Notes: generated from the sequence alone by a model not told the origin. Numbered from the stretch's first letter, positions 54,931-64,000 are shown. The stretch: 64,000 nucleotides of DNA from Roseburia sp. (GCA_023665185.1 JAMPEL010000010.1:1-64000); one strand, 5' to 3'. Numbers and translations are program-made.

Positions 54931-56769
54931 TTAAATGCTATTTTCTATTTTACCGATTATTGAAACAGAATCATTATAGACAGCCTCCATAGTCTCATTG
55001 GCATCACCTGGGGCATAACGTGCAAACTCACAGTCGTTGAGTGCTTTTATAAACTCGTCAACAAGAGTTTTATCAACACCTTTTGCCTGAAGATCGCCAC
55101 TTATATTGTCCTTGTTAAGACATTCTTGCTGAATGTTGAGTTTGTCAGCAATATATCCCCAAAGTGCTTTCAATACTTCATCATAGAACTCATTCTGTTT
55201 TTTGTCCGCAAGGAAGGATGCCGCCTGTTTCATTCGCTTACGAGCCACCTTGTTGGCTTTCTTTCCACGCTGTTTTGCGACATTGGCATTTTCACGCAAC
55301 TGCCTTCTTCCCAGTACCATCATAACCGCAAAAACAAGCAAAGGCACAATATAACACAGCAGATACTTCCACGAAACGAATAAATCGCCCAAATCATTAC
55401 GCGTATCTACCTTACCTAATTTAATGTATCGTATGTCCTGATTGAGTTGCTTGACAGCCTGCTGCCCATTGGTGAAATCCGCAACAGCCTGTTTGGAATC
55501 GCCCTCACCCTTAACCACATTAATAGTACGCGCCTCCGTCTTCAATGTCTTGTAGGTTTTAGAAGCTGTATCAAAATATACAAACTCTACCTCCGGCAAT
55601 GTGTACTTACCGGCATAACGAGGAACAGCAAGATACTCAAATTGTTTGGATCCGGAAAGTCCGTTGCGGGTCAGTGAGAAATTATCATTGACTTTCGCAT
55701 CATAAGTCTCAAATCCTTTCGGGAACATCACTTCCGGAGTATTGATAAGTTTCATGTTTCCCGTACCATTGATGTCTATCTTAAAGTTTAGGGCATCATT
55801 GGTCTTCACTTCTTCCGAATTAACGGAAGAGGATATAGTGAACTGTCCCACCGCTCCGGAAAAGTTAGCCGGTTTTGGAGGAAGTGACGAAACATGAATG
55901 GTCAGACTCGGGGTGGTAATCTTCTTCTTCAACTCCATCATGCCACTGACACCATTAAAAAAGGCATCAATAGGGTCAATATTACGTCTTGGCTGTACCA
56001 CCACACCTTCATAAGTGATAGACGGAATCACAAGGTCACCGGACTTTTGCGGAAACAACACATACTGACTCCATACCACTGTATGATAATTACGACCATT
56101 ATAAGTTTCAAGCTGAAACTCCTTATTCCTCGGCAATTGTATTTCTTGAATCTGAAAACCGTCCAATGTAGGAAGCTTTCCGTCAAGCTGAGTCAGATTG
56201 ACAAGCGTATAAATCTTATAGGTCAGCAAAATAGCCTCCTGCTCAAAAACGTTAGTACGGCTGGCTGTGGCTGTCATGAAAAGGTCTTTGGTGGAAATAT
56301 CTGTACCGGAAGTCACAGGACGAGAAGTTTGTCTGCCTCTTGAGGAACCATTACTGTTTCCCTGCTGTGCCGTCCCGCCCTGTCCAAGAGGCAAAACTCT
56401 CACTTTTAGAGGTTTGGACCTTACTGTTTTGCCTTCTGCCTGTATGCTTGCACTTTCGATAGTATAAGTGCCTGCATTGTCACACAAAAGAACGAATGTA
56501 TAAGTTACAGAACTCTGATGAGAGGTGTGTCCATTGATAATCTGAAAGGAACTGGAAGTGGAAGGACTTGGGCCATAAACCACTTCAAACCCCTTAAAAT
56601 CAGGAGCCTTCAGATTCTGTACATCCTGAGTATTCACAGTAAATTGAACACGAAACTTATCACCAACTTCAACTGTGGAAGGAGCTGAGGCAGTGAAAGT
56701 AATGTCTTCTGCCACTGCCGATGACAATGTGACAATTATGCCAATAATAAAAATCAGAAATCTTTTCAC
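54931..56769 (-). CDS. batD: BatD-like oxygen-tolerance protein
   Basis: About 612 residues. A signal peptide (KRFLIFIIGIIVTLSSAVA) leads into several immunoglobulin-like beta domains (about 25-450, starting DITFTASAPSTVEVGDKFRV, with KDLFMTATASRTNVFEQEAI). One membrane segment (about 465-485) and a cytoplasmic tail of about 120 residues follow. The order matches BatD/DUF4384-like proteins of Bat operons. The only starts near the signal peptide are GTG 56769 and TTG 56775; GTG is preferred. It follows batC by 71 bases. Confidence 0.88.
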   Translation of the reverse strand: MKRFLIFIIGIIVTLSSAVAEDITFTASAPSTVEVGDKFRVQFTVNTQDVQNLKAPDFKGFEVVYGPSPSTSSSFQIINGHTSHQSSVTYTFVLLCDNAGTYTIESASIQAEGKTVRSKPLKVRVLPLGQGGTAQQGNSNGSSRGRQTSRPVTSGTDISTKDLFMTATASRTNVFEQEAILLTYKIYTLVNLTQLDGKLPTLDGFQIQEIQLPRNKEFQLETYNGRNYHTVVWSQYVLFPQKSGDLVIPSITYEGVVVQPRRNIDPIDAFFNGVSGMMELKKKITTPSLTIHVSSLPPKPANFSGAVGQFTISSSVNSEEVKTNDALNFKIDINGTGNMKLINTPEVMFPKGFETYDAKVNDNFSLTRNGLSGSKQFEYLAVPRYAGKYTLPEVEFVYFDTASKTYKTLKTEARTINVVKGEGDSKQAVADFTNGQQAVKQLNQDIRYIKLGKVDTRNDLGDLFVSWKYLLCYIVPLLVFAVMMVLGRRQLRENANVAKQRGKKANKVARKRMKQAASFLADKKQNEFYDEVLKALWGYIADKLNIQQECLNKDNISGDLQAKGVDKTLVDEFIKALNDCEFARYAPGDANETMEAVYNDSVSIIGKIENSI

Positions 56770-56840
56770 AATCAAAACTATTTAGCTGTATTAAAAACAT
56801 CATTTTAATGTACACTCCATTGAGAAGTCTATAATCAGAT

Positions 56841-57569
56841 TTACCAGTCTTTATCCAAACTGCGCCGTTTATTGTTAGGATTCTGGTTAATCTTGCGCTG
56901 CACATTCTTTTCATCTTGCTGGGCAGAATTAAGCAACTGCTCCGCAGCCTCATCCGAGATGTTGTTCTTGTCTTCTTGCTGCTTATCCTCCTTGTTTTCG
57001 TTCTGCTCCTGCTGCGGCTGATTTTTCTCCTGCTCCTCTTTATTCTGATTCTGCTCATTCTCATCATCGCCACCACCTCCACCGGAAGAGCCGTTTTTCA
57101 ACAGATAAAGAGCTTTGGCAAGATTATAGCGTGTCTCATTATCGGAAGGATTACAACGCAATGAACTTTTATAAAAATCAACTGCTTGCCGGAGCGCACT
57201 TCCCGCATCTTTACCGGATTTCATAAGAGCACACCCATTAGCATACATGAGGTTCCCCATGTTATGATAAATCTGTGCCTTTTTCATTTTGTTTCCGGTA
57301 GACATTCCGGCTGCATTCTTATACATCTCAAAAGCAGTGGAGTCTTGTCCTTGCATAACAAGAGCATTACCTGCGTTATAATACGCTTCAAGGGTAGGTT
57401 TCTTGTCTATAGCCTTAAGGTAATATGTCTCAGCCTTACTGTAAAGTCCCTCACGATAATACCTGTTGCCAAGACGTAAATAATCACGGTCAGTAGTCTG
57501 GGCTAAAGAAGAACATGCAATCATAGCCCATACCACAACCAATAAATATCTATTTATCATTATCTTCAT
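56841..57569 (-). CDS. batC: BatC-like TPR protein
   Basis: About 242 residues. A signal peptide (about 1-24) is followed by four TPR-like repeats (about 25-150; RDYLRLGNRYYREGLYSKAE, PTLEAYYNAGNALVMQGQDS, YHNMGNLMYANG, ETRYNLAKALYLL). A Gly run and a long Glu/Gln/Asn/Lys-rich low-complexity tail complete it. BatC in other Bacteroidales has the same layout. It probably acts as a docking protein for the BatA/BatB complex at the membrane. ATG 57569 is used, 17 bases after batB. Confidence 0.9.
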   Translation of the reverse strand: MKIMINRYLLVVVWAMIACSSLAQTTDRDYLRLGNRYYREGLYSKAETYYLKAIDKKPTLEAYYNAGNALVMQGQDSTAFEMYKNAAGMSTGNKMKKAQIYHNMGNLMYANGCALMKSGKDAGSALRQAVDFYKSSLRCNPSDNETRYNLAKALYLLKNGSSGGGGGDDENEQNQNKEEQEKNQPQQEQNENKEDKQQEDKNNISDEAAEQLLNSAQQDEKNVQRKINQNPNNKRRSLDKDW

Positions 57570-57586
57570 AACACTATGTTTTAAAG

Positions 57587-58603
57587 TCATCGAAACAGCT
57601 TGAAATTCCGGAACAAAGGATTCTTCTTCTCCATAATACATATTTCAGCTATAAGGAAAAGAAAAACAAGTAATGCCACAGCCACAAACTGCTCGTCATA
57701 TTCAGAGTACATCGTGGCCAAAACATCCTCTTTCTGCATTTTATCGATTTCTTTTTCAAGAAGCAACTGTGCCTGTTCCGTATGATCCACATTAATATAT
57801 ATGCCATTACCTGCTTTAGCAATCTGTTTTCCAACCTGCTCATTCAACTTTGTTGTCACAGTGTTGCCTGCCATATCTTTCTTATATTCGCCATTGCCCA
57901 TAGGAATAGGTCCGCCAGCAGGAGTTCCGACTGACAAGACAAAAATTCTAATGCCCTTTTCCTGAGCAGCTTTGGCAGCCTCTACAGCACCATCCTCATT
58001 GTCTTCCGCATCAGTGATAAGTATCAGGGCGCGTCCTACTGTCTTCTTATCCGAAAAACCGGCAACCGCCCTATTTATAGCCTCACTCAGATTAGTTCCC
58101 TGCAATGAAACGGTAGAAGGGTGTAACTGTTCCAAAAACATCTTGGCTGAGACATAATCTGAAGTAACAGGCAAAAGGGTTATGGCCGTTCCTGCAAATG
58201 CTACAAGCCCAACCCTGTCTTCATCCAATTGCTCAATAAGCTTACTGACTATCATCTTCGACTTGTCAAGACGGCTCGGAGTGACATCTTCACAAAGCAT
58301 TGAATTAGACACATCGACAGCGATAACCGCTTCTATACCAGAACGCTTTACTTCTTCATTTCTGGTTCCGAATTGCGGACGCGCCATAAGTACGACAAGC
58401 AATCCAAGAGAAAACATCATCAACGTACACTTAATATTACGACGAGAGACGGACACATCCGGCATCAAATGGCGCAACAACTCCAAATCGCCAAATCGTT
58501 CCAGACTCTTTCTCATGCGTCTTTGCAACATGATATATGCAAAAACAGCCACAGGTATCAACAATAAAAGATACAAATATAATGGGTGTGCAAATCTGAA
58601 CAT
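57587..58603 (-). CDS. batB: BatB VWA-domain membrane protein
   Basis: A 338-residue protein with two N-terminal membrane segments (about 7-25 and 58-76), a von Willebrand A domain (about 90-270) and a C-terminal membrane segment. The metal-binding MIDAS motif is DVSNSM (97-102), with LILITDAEDNEDG as the later acidic site and GTNLSEAINRAV as the threonine region. It follows batA by 11 bases. Bat proteins were first linked to oxygen tolerance in Bacteroides fragilis; the mechanism is not known. Confidence 0.94.
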   Translation of the reverse strand: MFRFAHPLYLYLLLLIPVAVFAYIMLQRRMRKSLERFGDLELLRHLMPDVSVSRRNIKCTLMMFSLGLLVVLMARPQFGTRNEEVKRSGIEAVIAVDVSNSMLCEDVTPSRLDKSKMIVSKLIEQLDEDRVGLVAFAGTAITLLPVTSDYVSAKMFLEQLHPSTVSLQGTNLSEAINRAVAGFSDKKTVGRALILITDAEDNEDGAVEAAKAAQEKGIRIFVLSVGTPAGGPIPMGNGEYKKDMAGNTVTTKLNEQVGKQIAKAGNGIYINVDHTEQAQLLLEKEIDKMQKEDVLATMYSEYDEQFVAVALLVFLFLIAEICIMEKKNPLFRNFKLFR

Positions 58604-58614
58604 AAAATTGACTA

Positions 58615-59604
58615 TTATGGTAATCTCTTCAAAACAACAATACGCATCAATATCTCAAGCAGAAAAACAACAAGTGCAGCCATCGCAAACGGCTCGTATA
58701 GCTCATTGCGCTTGCTGTACTGCCTTACATTAAATTTCGTGCGCTCCATCCGGTCTATATCCTGATAAACAGCGTCCAGTTCAGCATTCTTCTGAGCACG
58801 GAAATATTTACCTCCGGTCTGCTCCGATATATTTGTCATTGTCTGCTCATCAATCTCCACTGGCATCATCACTGTCCCTCCTGTCGGAAGCGGATAAGGA
58901 GCCATACCGTTCCGGCCGATTCCAATAGTATATATGCGGACATTATTTTTCTTAGCTATCTCAGCAGCTGTAAGCGGAGATATATTACCGCTATTGTTCA
59001 CACCATCAGTAAGAAGTATGATAACTTTTGACTTAGCCTTGCTGGAGCGCAAACGAAGCAAAGAGTTCATTATTCCATCGCCAATGGCTGTACCGTCTTC
59101 TATTGTACCACGGGCTGCCATCTGACAATCCGCGCTATTGTAAAGATTCATCAGCATTGCATGATCTGTGGTAAGAGGACACTGGGTATAAGCCTCACCC
59201 GCAAAAAATGTCAGTCCTATATTATCATTATGACGCTTTTCCACAAACCGCTGCGCTATTTCTTTTAATGCTTCCACACGATTAGGCTTAAAATCTTGTG
59301 TCAACATACTGGTGGATACATCGACGGCAAGCATGATATCTATACCCTCCACATCTGTATCACTCCAGGTGTGCTTACTTTGCGGACGTGCCAGAATTAT
59401 AACCACAAGAGTCAGAAGAATAATTCTAAGAATAAAAGGAACATGCATCAGATACAGACGGAATGATTTATGCACATATCTGTACTTGACTATCTCCGGC
59501 ATTTTCAAAGCCGGCATACTTTTCTTATTCTTCAGAACATACCAGACAATATAAGGAATCAGCACTGCAAGCAATGCAAAAAAATACGGATTCTTGAAAA
59601 CCAT
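58615..59604 (-). CDS. batA: BatA VWA-domain membrane protein
   Basis: A 329-residue protein like BatB in layout: N-terminal membrane segments (about 6-24 and 54-72), a VWA domain with MIDAS motif DVSTSM (95-100), GTAIGDGIMNSLLRL and VIILLTDGVNNSG, and a C-terminal membrane segment. It starts 9 bases after the preceding gene and precedes batB by 11 bases. The two paralogues probably form a complex in the inner membrane. Confidence 0.94.
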   Translation of the reverse strand: MVFKNPYFFALLAVLIPYIVWYVLKNKKSMPALKMPEIVKYRYVHKSFRLYLMHVPFILRIILLTLVVIILARPQSKHTWSDTDVEGIDIMLAVDVSTSMLTQDFKPNRVEALKEIAQRFVEKRHNDNIGLTFFAGEAYTQCPLTTDHAMLMNLYNSADCQMAARGTIEDGTAIGDGIMNSLLRLRSSKAKSKVIILLTDGVNNSGNISPLTAAEIAKKNNVRIYTIGIGRNGMAPYPLPTGGTVMMPVEIDEQTMTNISEQTGGKYFRAQKNAELDAVYQDIDRMERTKFNVRQYSKRNELYEPFAMAALVVFLLEILMRIVVLKRLP

Positions 59605-59613
59605 TACAATGAC

Positions 59614-60708
59614 TTATATATAAAGATAAATTATTCGGTAAATCATATAGGCAACCACACTTATCAACACAACAGCCGCCAAACCAACACAGAAAACAAG
59701 AATGTTTCTTGCTTTTTTAGAACGCTTCTCCACTACAACAATTTCAGTCGGCTGAGGTTTTACCTCCTCTTCAATCTTTGTCTGATTGATGTATTCTATC
59801 GCACTCACAAGACTGCGGTCATTCTCATTCATGAGTGCATTGTATTTGGCAAACTTGACAAGATCTGCTGTCTGGAACAACTCTCTCAACTCACTAACAG
59901 CTTGTTCATCATTCACTTCACTCAGCCGCTGGATAATCTCATAAGAGGTCATCTCCATTGCATTAAAGCCATAACGCTCATTGATATACTGTCGCAAAGT
60001 ATCAGTCAACTGAGTGTAATACTCCTTAGAGTCCTCTTTCTGCCAAATTTTTTCTTCTTTTATGCGCTCAATCTTTTGCATCGCCACCTTATGTGGAGCG
60101 ATGCGAGGTTTAAGTCTGATATGACGTATGATTGGCTTATTGTCTTTCAAGCGTATCACGACATAAACAAGCATAACTGTGAGCACAAGCACTATAACAG
60201 AAAGCCAAAACATTAATGTCCAGTCTTCCCAGACAAAAGGAGGAGCCATTTCTGCTTTCATGCCGAATATACTGTCTACATGTAATGTATCAATATCGAA
60301 AGTATAGACTTTCAGTGCAAGATTCTTCGACTTAAACTCTTTATCACCCACTTTTACCACCATCGGCGGAATATAATATAAAGCCGTATCAAAAGAAGTG
60401 ATAACATACTTCTTCTTTAATACCATACGCTTCCCTTCATTGATGTAATTCGTATCGGCATTCGTTGCTCCCACATATTCCAGCCCAGGTATAATTTGCT
60501 GCAAAGAATCGTATCGAGGAAACTCTACTTTAGCTCCTCCATCCACACTGACCTCAAGAGTTATACCAACATTTTGCCCTATAAATATATGTGTAGAATC
60601 AATCTTTGCATCAACCGTAACTTGGGCACTCGCATATACACATACACAAAACAATCCCACAACGGCAATGCACCACAATCTGAATCTTGTTGCTATATTC
60701 TTATACAT
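59614..60708 (-). CDS. unnamed Bat-operon membrane protein (DUF4381-like)
   Basis: About 364 residues. A signal peptide (about 1-28) leads to a beta-rich periplasmic domain (about 30-150, starting VTVDAKIDSTHIFIGQNVGI). A membrane segment (about 165-190), a cytoplasmic helical region with KEYYTQLTDTLRQYINERYG and a final membrane segment near the end follow. It resembles the extra protein often found between the DUF58 gene and batA. No enzymatic motif is visible. ATG 60708 overlaps the DUF58 gene region only by spacing of a few bases, so translation is likely coupled. Confidence 0.75.
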   Translation of the reverse strand: MYKNIATRFRLWCIAVVGLFCVCVYASAQVTVDAKIDSTHIFIGQNVGITLEVSVDGGAKVEFPRYDSLQQIIPGLEYVGATNADTNYINEGKRMVLKKKYVITSFDTALYYIPPMVVKVGDKEFKSKNLALKVYTFDIDTLHVDSIFGMKAEMAPPFVWEDWTLMFWLSVIVLVLTVMLVYVVIRLKDNKPIIRHIRLKPRIAPHKVAMQKIERIKEEKIWQKEDSKEYYTQLTDTLRQYINERYGFNAMEMTSYEIIQRLSEVNDEQAVSELRELFQTADLVKFAKYNALMNENDRSLVSAIEYINQTKIEEEVKPQPTEIVVVEKRSKKARNILVFCVGLAAVVLISVVAYMIYRIIYLYI

Positions 60709-60710
60709 AA

Positions 60711-61586
60711 TCAACTACGCTTTTTGAATAAATTCATCAAAGCTTTCACATAGTCTTCATCTGTCCGTACTGAAATACTGTCAATATTTGACTTTGTAAA
60801 AGCATTACGGACAAAAGCCTGATAGCGCACCCACCATTCGTGATGAGAACGTCGGACAGCTCTTGATGATGTATCTACATAAATCTCATCACCGGTCTCC
60901 GCATCACGGACTTTCATTATTCCCACATCCGGTAATTCTGCAAGCCTCTGATCATATATCTGCAAAGCCACCACATCATGCTTACGGTTAGCTATTGTAA
61001 GCTGCTGCGTGAAATCCTTCTGGTCAAAAAAGTCACTTAACAAAAATACCGTACAGCGTTTCTTAATGGCATTGGTCATAAATTCAACCGCCTTGCCTAT
61101 ATCAGTCCGGTTACTTTCCGGTTTGAAACCAAGTAATTCCCGTATTATAAAGAGAATATGTTTGCGCCCTTTCTTAGGAGGTATAAATTTTTCTACTTTA
61201 TCAGAGAAAAATATCACTCCTATCTTATCATTATTCTGTATGGCAGAGAATGCCAAAGTGGCAGCTATTTCAACCGCCATCTGACGCTTTGTTTGGTGAG
61301 AAGTTCCAAAATCAAGACTGCCAGACACATCGACCATCAGAATTACGGTCAGTTCACGTTCTTCCTCAAAAACCTTGACATAAGGTTTGTCAAGACGTGC
61401 AGTCACATTCCAATCTATATCACGTACATCATCACCGTATTGATACTCACGCACTTCTGAAAATGCCATGCCTCGTCCTTTAAAGGCCGAATGGTACTCT
61501 CCCGCAAATATATTATTGGAAAGACCACGTGTCTTTATTTCAATCTTCCTTACCTGAGACAACAATTCGGATGTTTCTGTTTCCAT
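60711..61586 (-). CDS. DUF58 domain protein of the MoxR/Bat operon
   Basis: About 291 residues, cytoplasmic. The N-terminal marks are VRKIEIKTRG and SAFKGRGMAFSEVREYQYGDDVRDIDWNV, the classic DUF58 signature. The C-terminal half is VWA-like with VDVSGSLDFG. DUF58 proteins are regular partners of MoxR ATPases. ATG 61586 gives the usual start METETSELL. Its stop is 2 bases from the start of the next gene. The gap to moxR (about 134 bases) holds no separate promoter. Confidence 0.92.
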   Translation of the reverse strand: METETSELLSQVRKIEIKTRGLSNNIFAGEYHSAFKGRGMAFSEVREYQYGDDVRDIDWNVTARLDKPYVKVFEEERELTVILMVDVSGSLDFGTSHQTKRQMAVEIAATLAFSAIQNNDKIGVIFFSDKVEKFIPPKKGRKHILFIIRELLGFKPESNRTDIGKAVEFMTNAIKKRCTVFLLSDFFDQKDFTQQLTIANRKHDVVALQIYDQRLAELPDVGIMKVRDAETGDEIYVDTSSRAVRRSHHEWWVRYQAFVRNAFTKSNIDSISVRTDEDYVKALMNLFKKRS

Positions 61587-61720
61587 CTTATTCAAAATAT
61601 AAAAATAGGATTGCAACTTCTAATACCAACAAAAATAATATGCCTGACACCACTGACATCAACATCTTGTCTGATTTGCATAATACCATGCCATACATCA
61701 AACAAGACTAAGACATATCA

Positions 61721-62716
61721 TCATGGCACTTCAACCTTATTGATAATACGGCTTACAATCTCTTCAGAAGTCACATTGCCAGCTTCTGCCTCATATGTCA
61801 GTCCGATACGATGGCGAAGCACATCGTGAGCTACCGCACGGACATCTTCTGGAACAACATATCCACGATGCTTGATGAAAGCAAAAGCACGAGATGCGAG
61901 AGCCAAATTGATAGAAGCACGGGGAGAACCTCCAAAACCAATCAGTCCTTTAAGATCCTTCAAATTATATTTTTCCGGATAGCGTGTCGCAAATACAATG
62001 TCAGCAATATACTGCTCAATCTTTTCGTCAAGATAAACATCACACACAACCTTTCTTGCCTCTTCTATTTCCGATGTGCCCATTATAGGTTTGATGTTGA
62101 CTTTGGTTCCGGAAATATTCTGACGGATGATTTTTTTCTCTTCCTCAAGTTTAGGATAGTCAATCACCACCTTGAGCATGAAACGGTCCACCTGCGCCTC
62201 CGGCAGAGGATACGTACCTTCCTGCTCTATCGGATTTTGTGTAGCAAGCACAAGAAAAGGTTGAGGAAGGTCATACGTAGTGGTACTTATCGTCACCTGA
62301 CGTTCCTGCATGGCCTCCAGAAGAGCACTTTGCACTTTTGCTGGAGCACGGTTAATCTCATCCGCAAGAACGAAGTTTGCAAATACAGGTCCTTTCTTGG
62401 CAATGAACGTACTGTCTTTCTGACTGTAAATCATTGTACCTATCACATCAGCCGGAAGCAAATCAGGAGTAAACTGGATTCGACTGAACTGGGCATCAAT
62501 CAGCGACGCAAGGGTTTTTATTGCCTTTGTTTTTGCCAGTCCAGGAACACCCTCAAGCAATACATGTCCATTGGAAAGTAATCCAATCAACAATGACTCC
62601 ACAAGATGTTTCTGACCAATAATAGCCTGATCCATACCGGTCATGATGTTTGTAACGAAAGCACTCTGTCTTTCTATTCGCTCATTCAACTCACGAATAT
62701 CAATAGATTCTGCCAT
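61721..62716 (-). CDS. MoxR-family AAA+ ATPase
   Basis: About 331 residues. The first 40 form the usual helical leader (ELNERIERQSAFVTNIMTGM). Walker A is GVPGLAKTKAI, Walker B is VLADEINRAP, sensor 1 is LATQNPIEQEGTYPLPEAQ, and SPRASINLALASRAFA belongs to the lid domain. MoxR ATPases act as chaperone-like activators of VWA proteins, here the DUF58 and Bat proteins downstream. It is the first gene of an eight-gene operon with a TAATTTTG box upstream. ATG 62716 gives MAESIDIREL. Confidence 0.95.
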   Translation of the reverse strand: MAESIDIRELNERIERQSAFVTNIMTGMDQAIIGQKHLVESLLIGLLSNGHVLLEGVPGLAKTKAIKTLASLIDAQFSRIQFTPDLLPADVIGTMIYSQKDSTFIAKKGPVFANFVLADEINRAPAKVQSALLEAMQERQVTISTTTYDLPQPFLVLATQNPIEQEGTYPLPEAQVDRFMLKVVIDYPKLEEEKKIIRQNISGTKVNIKPIMGTSEIEEARKVVCDVYLDEKIEQYIADIVFATRYPEKYNLKDLKGLIGFGGSPRASINLALASRAFAFIKHRGYVVPEDVRAVAHDVLRHRIGLTYEAEAGNVTSEEIVSRIINKVEVP

Positions 62717-62747
62717 AATATCTTGTTTGTTTATTAATTTCACAGTA

Positions 62748-62755
62748 CAAAATTA
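62748..62755 (-). promoter_or_regulatory. -7 box of the moxR-bat operon
   Basis: TAATTTTG on the minus strand matches TAnnTTTG, 32 bases before the moxR start. The -33 part is not clear. Confidence 0.45.
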
Positions 62756-62837
62756 CCACTTTCATTTAACACTCGCTTTTAAAATTCCATAAAAAAGGAA
62801 GTATCAGACTCATTTTAAGAGTATTTAAAACCAAGCT

Positions 62838-62884
62838 ATAAAAAGAGAGCTGCAAGTGCTATCTATACAACACCATGCAGCTCT
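62838..62884 (-). terminator. terminator of the LysM gene
   Basis: AGAGCTGCA (62846-62854) pairs with TGCAGCTCT (62876-62884). On the minus strand CTTTTTATAG follows. It separates the LysM gene from the moxR operon. Confidence 0.75.
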
Positions 62885-62905
62885 GTGCCTCCTCCATGCG
62901 TAATA

Positions 62906-63814
62906 TCAAGGAAGTTTTATTGTTATACCATAAGATATACTATTCGGATTCTTGAAGTTATTCACACGAATTATCGCATCTATAGAATCGGTTGTTCCAT
63001 AAAATCTTTTGGAAATTCCATACAAAGTCTCACCTTTCTGAATAGTATAAGTCAACGGTGCCGCTCTTTTCATCGCTGATTTTAGAGCTACGTCATTTTT
63101 CTCGTTTTCTGTTTTTCTGCTCGGGTTTACTGCATCCTCCGGACGGGTAACAACAGGCTTTGCTGTATCTTCTTTTCGCTGCAAATCCGATCCGGAAGAT
63201 TTTCCAACTGCACCATCGACAGAATCCGACACAGACTTACCGTACTCTCTCTGTGGTTCTGCAATCAAAGAGCTCTCACCATAAATGACTTCAATATTCT
63301 CTTGTGTATCATCAGTGATATAACGGTATACCTGAATACTTGCTGCCGCAAGCAAGATTCCCCCGAGAATCACAAAAGCCCAGAACTTAAGCCGTCTTTT
63401 TTTGTAATAGTTCTCATCCATATTTTCATCATCCGGACTGTTGCCTTTAGAAATGCCCTGATTAAACAATCCTGCATTTCCTGCCATAGGGTATTCATTT
63501 GCTAAATCCCCGCTTTCCAAACATATAGGATGATTATCCTCATTGGCTACATCACTCTTTGCTGTTGGTTTTGACTCCAAATACTTGATAAGCCTCTCCA
63601 ATTTGCCCACTTCTTCGTGTACCTCACGTGCCTGAAGCGCAATTTTCTCCTCCTTTTTGCGTGCCTCATCCAAACGCGTACGCAACTCATTCATACTTTC
63701 CGGAGTAGAAATCAGCATGTCGATACCTGTAAATTCTTTTTCATGTTTATCCACATTCCAAAGAGCCTCTGAAGAGAGCACTCCTTCTCCATGTGCTTTT
63801 TTTTCTTCTTCCAT
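62906..63814 (-). CDS. membrane-anchored LysM-domain protein
   Basis: A 302-residue protein. A cytoplasmic part of about 145 residues contains a coiled coil (about 40-78, MNELRTRLDEARKKEEKIAL). One membrane segment (about 148-166, FWAFVILGGILLAAASIQVY) follows. A low-complexity linker leads to a C-terminal LysM domain (about 255-302, TYTIQKGETLYGISKRFYGT), which binds peptidoglycan or similar sugars. It may link an inside partner to the cell wall. It lies between rimO and the moxR operon on the same strand. Confidence 0.85.
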   Translation of the reverse strand: MEEEKKAHGEGVLSSEALWNVDKHEKEFTGIDMLISTPESMNELRTRLDEARKKEEKIALQAREVHEEVGKLERLIKYLESKPTAKSDVANEDNHPICLESGDLANEYPMAGNAGLFNQGISKGNSPDDENMDENYYKKRRLKFWAFVILGGILLAAASIQVYRYITDDTQENIEVIYGESSLIAEPQREYGKSVSDSVDGAVGKSSGSDLQRKEDTAKPVVTRPEDAVNPSRKTENEKNDVALKSAMKRAAPLTYTIQKGETLYGISKRFYGTTDSIDAIIRVNNFKNPNSISYGITIKLP

Positions 63815-63887
63815 CGTCTGAATATATAAGTTTTCTGTCCAATAAGAAATCCGTCAAACAAACAGTATTTTTCCAACAGACAAATTA

Positions 63888-64000
63888 CTAAACTCGTTTT
63901 GCATACAAATCGAAATCATCTGAATCCGTAATTTCTACTTTGTAAAAACAACCAATCCTCAAAATTCCGTCTGAAACAGGAATCAATACTTCCGGATCTA
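63888..64000 (-). CDS. rimO: ribosomal protein S12 methylthiotransferase, C-terminal end
   Basis: The last 36 codons of a minus-strand gene that continues past the window edge. The translation, ending at TAG 63888-63890, reads PEVLIPVSD, then RIGCFYKVEITDSDDFDLYA. This matches the C-terminal TRAM domain of RimO, the radical SAM enzyme that methylthiolates an aspartate of ribosomal protein S12. The related MiaB cannot be fully excluded from this short part, but the DDFDLYA ending favours RimO. Confidence 0.7.
   Translation of the reverse strand, partial: DPEVLIPVSDGILRIGCFYKVEITDSDDFDLYAKRV

Noticed and set aside
1..64000. tRNA or rRNA genes, CRISPR arrays, SusC/SusD pairs, phage structural genes
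   Set aside because: None was recognised on either strand by eye. A dedicated RNA-gene scan was not possible, so a missed tRNA cannot be fully excluded.

Overview
The window looks like chromosomal DNA from a Bacteroidales bacterium of the Bacteroides/Prevotella type. The signs are promoters with the TAnnTTTG -7 box, a complete Bat (aerotolerance) operon, streptopain-like C10 proteases with C-terminal secretion tails, many secreted glycoside hydrolases, an ECF sigma/anti-sigma pair and an IS66 transposase of Bacteroidales type. A species cannot be named from the sequence alone.

Layout. 1-1.6 kb: the 3' end of an IS66 transposase and copy 1 of a ~0.6 kb dispersed repeat. 1.7-4.1 kb: trpS (-), then a SIMPL-domain protein and a small exported protein (+). 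4.3-14.6 kb: a minus-strand polysaccharide block made of a GH28-like/GH97/GH43/MFS/GH88 operon preceded by a separately terminated GH2 gene; no SusC/SusD pair is in view. 14.6-16 kb: repeat copy 2 and a 153-bp MITE-like inverted repeat. 16-20.9 kb: a cobJ-cobH fusion and cobL with a C10 protease gene between them. 21-22.6 kb: a macrodomain protein and a Na+/Ca2+ antiporter with overlapping start and stop codons. 22.6-29.6 kb: minus-strand hydE-hydG-hydF-hydA (an [FeFe] hydrogenase with its three maturases) followed by cobU and cobT. 29.6-32.6 kb: an accessory island with a decayed gene, a CoiA-like protein carrying a duplicated module, and an XRE regulator. 32.6-46.4 kb: repeat copy 3, a heparinase II/III-like enzyme, a TlpA-like protein, tyrS, a second GH2, an S41 protease with a small membrane partner, and a GH43. 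46.7-52.7 kb: a DUF805 protein, an ECF sigma/anti-sigma pair, repeat copy 4 and a second C10 protease. 52.9-64 kb: a small putative DNA-binding protein, a PAP2 phosphatase, the moxR-DUF58-(unnamed)-batA-batB-batC-batD-batE operon, a LysM membrane protein and the last codons of rimO.

How the genes fit together. The 4.3-14.6 kb block would cleave and import oligosaccharides that contain uronic acid. The hyd genes encode everything needed to make one monomeric hydrogenase. The cob genes cover scattered steps of corrin ring and nucleotide-loop synthesis, so the rest of the pathway must lie elsewhere. The Bat operon encodes a MoxR ATPase with VWA and TPR envelope proteins.

The most unusual signal is the dispersed repeat. 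Four copies (646-1265, 14935-15562, 33011-33617, 49468-50070) lie in the same orientation and are 603-628 bp long. They share a near-palindromic 5' end, a conserved internal stem-loop and a 3' hairpin. No gene family accompanies them. They look like a structured non-coding element, either a non-autonomous mobile element or an RNA. The second candidate is the XRE/CoiA-like island, whose large protein has one nuclease-like module with intact motifs and one degenerate copy.

Function calls rest on reading the translated sequences and on family knowledge; no database search was run.
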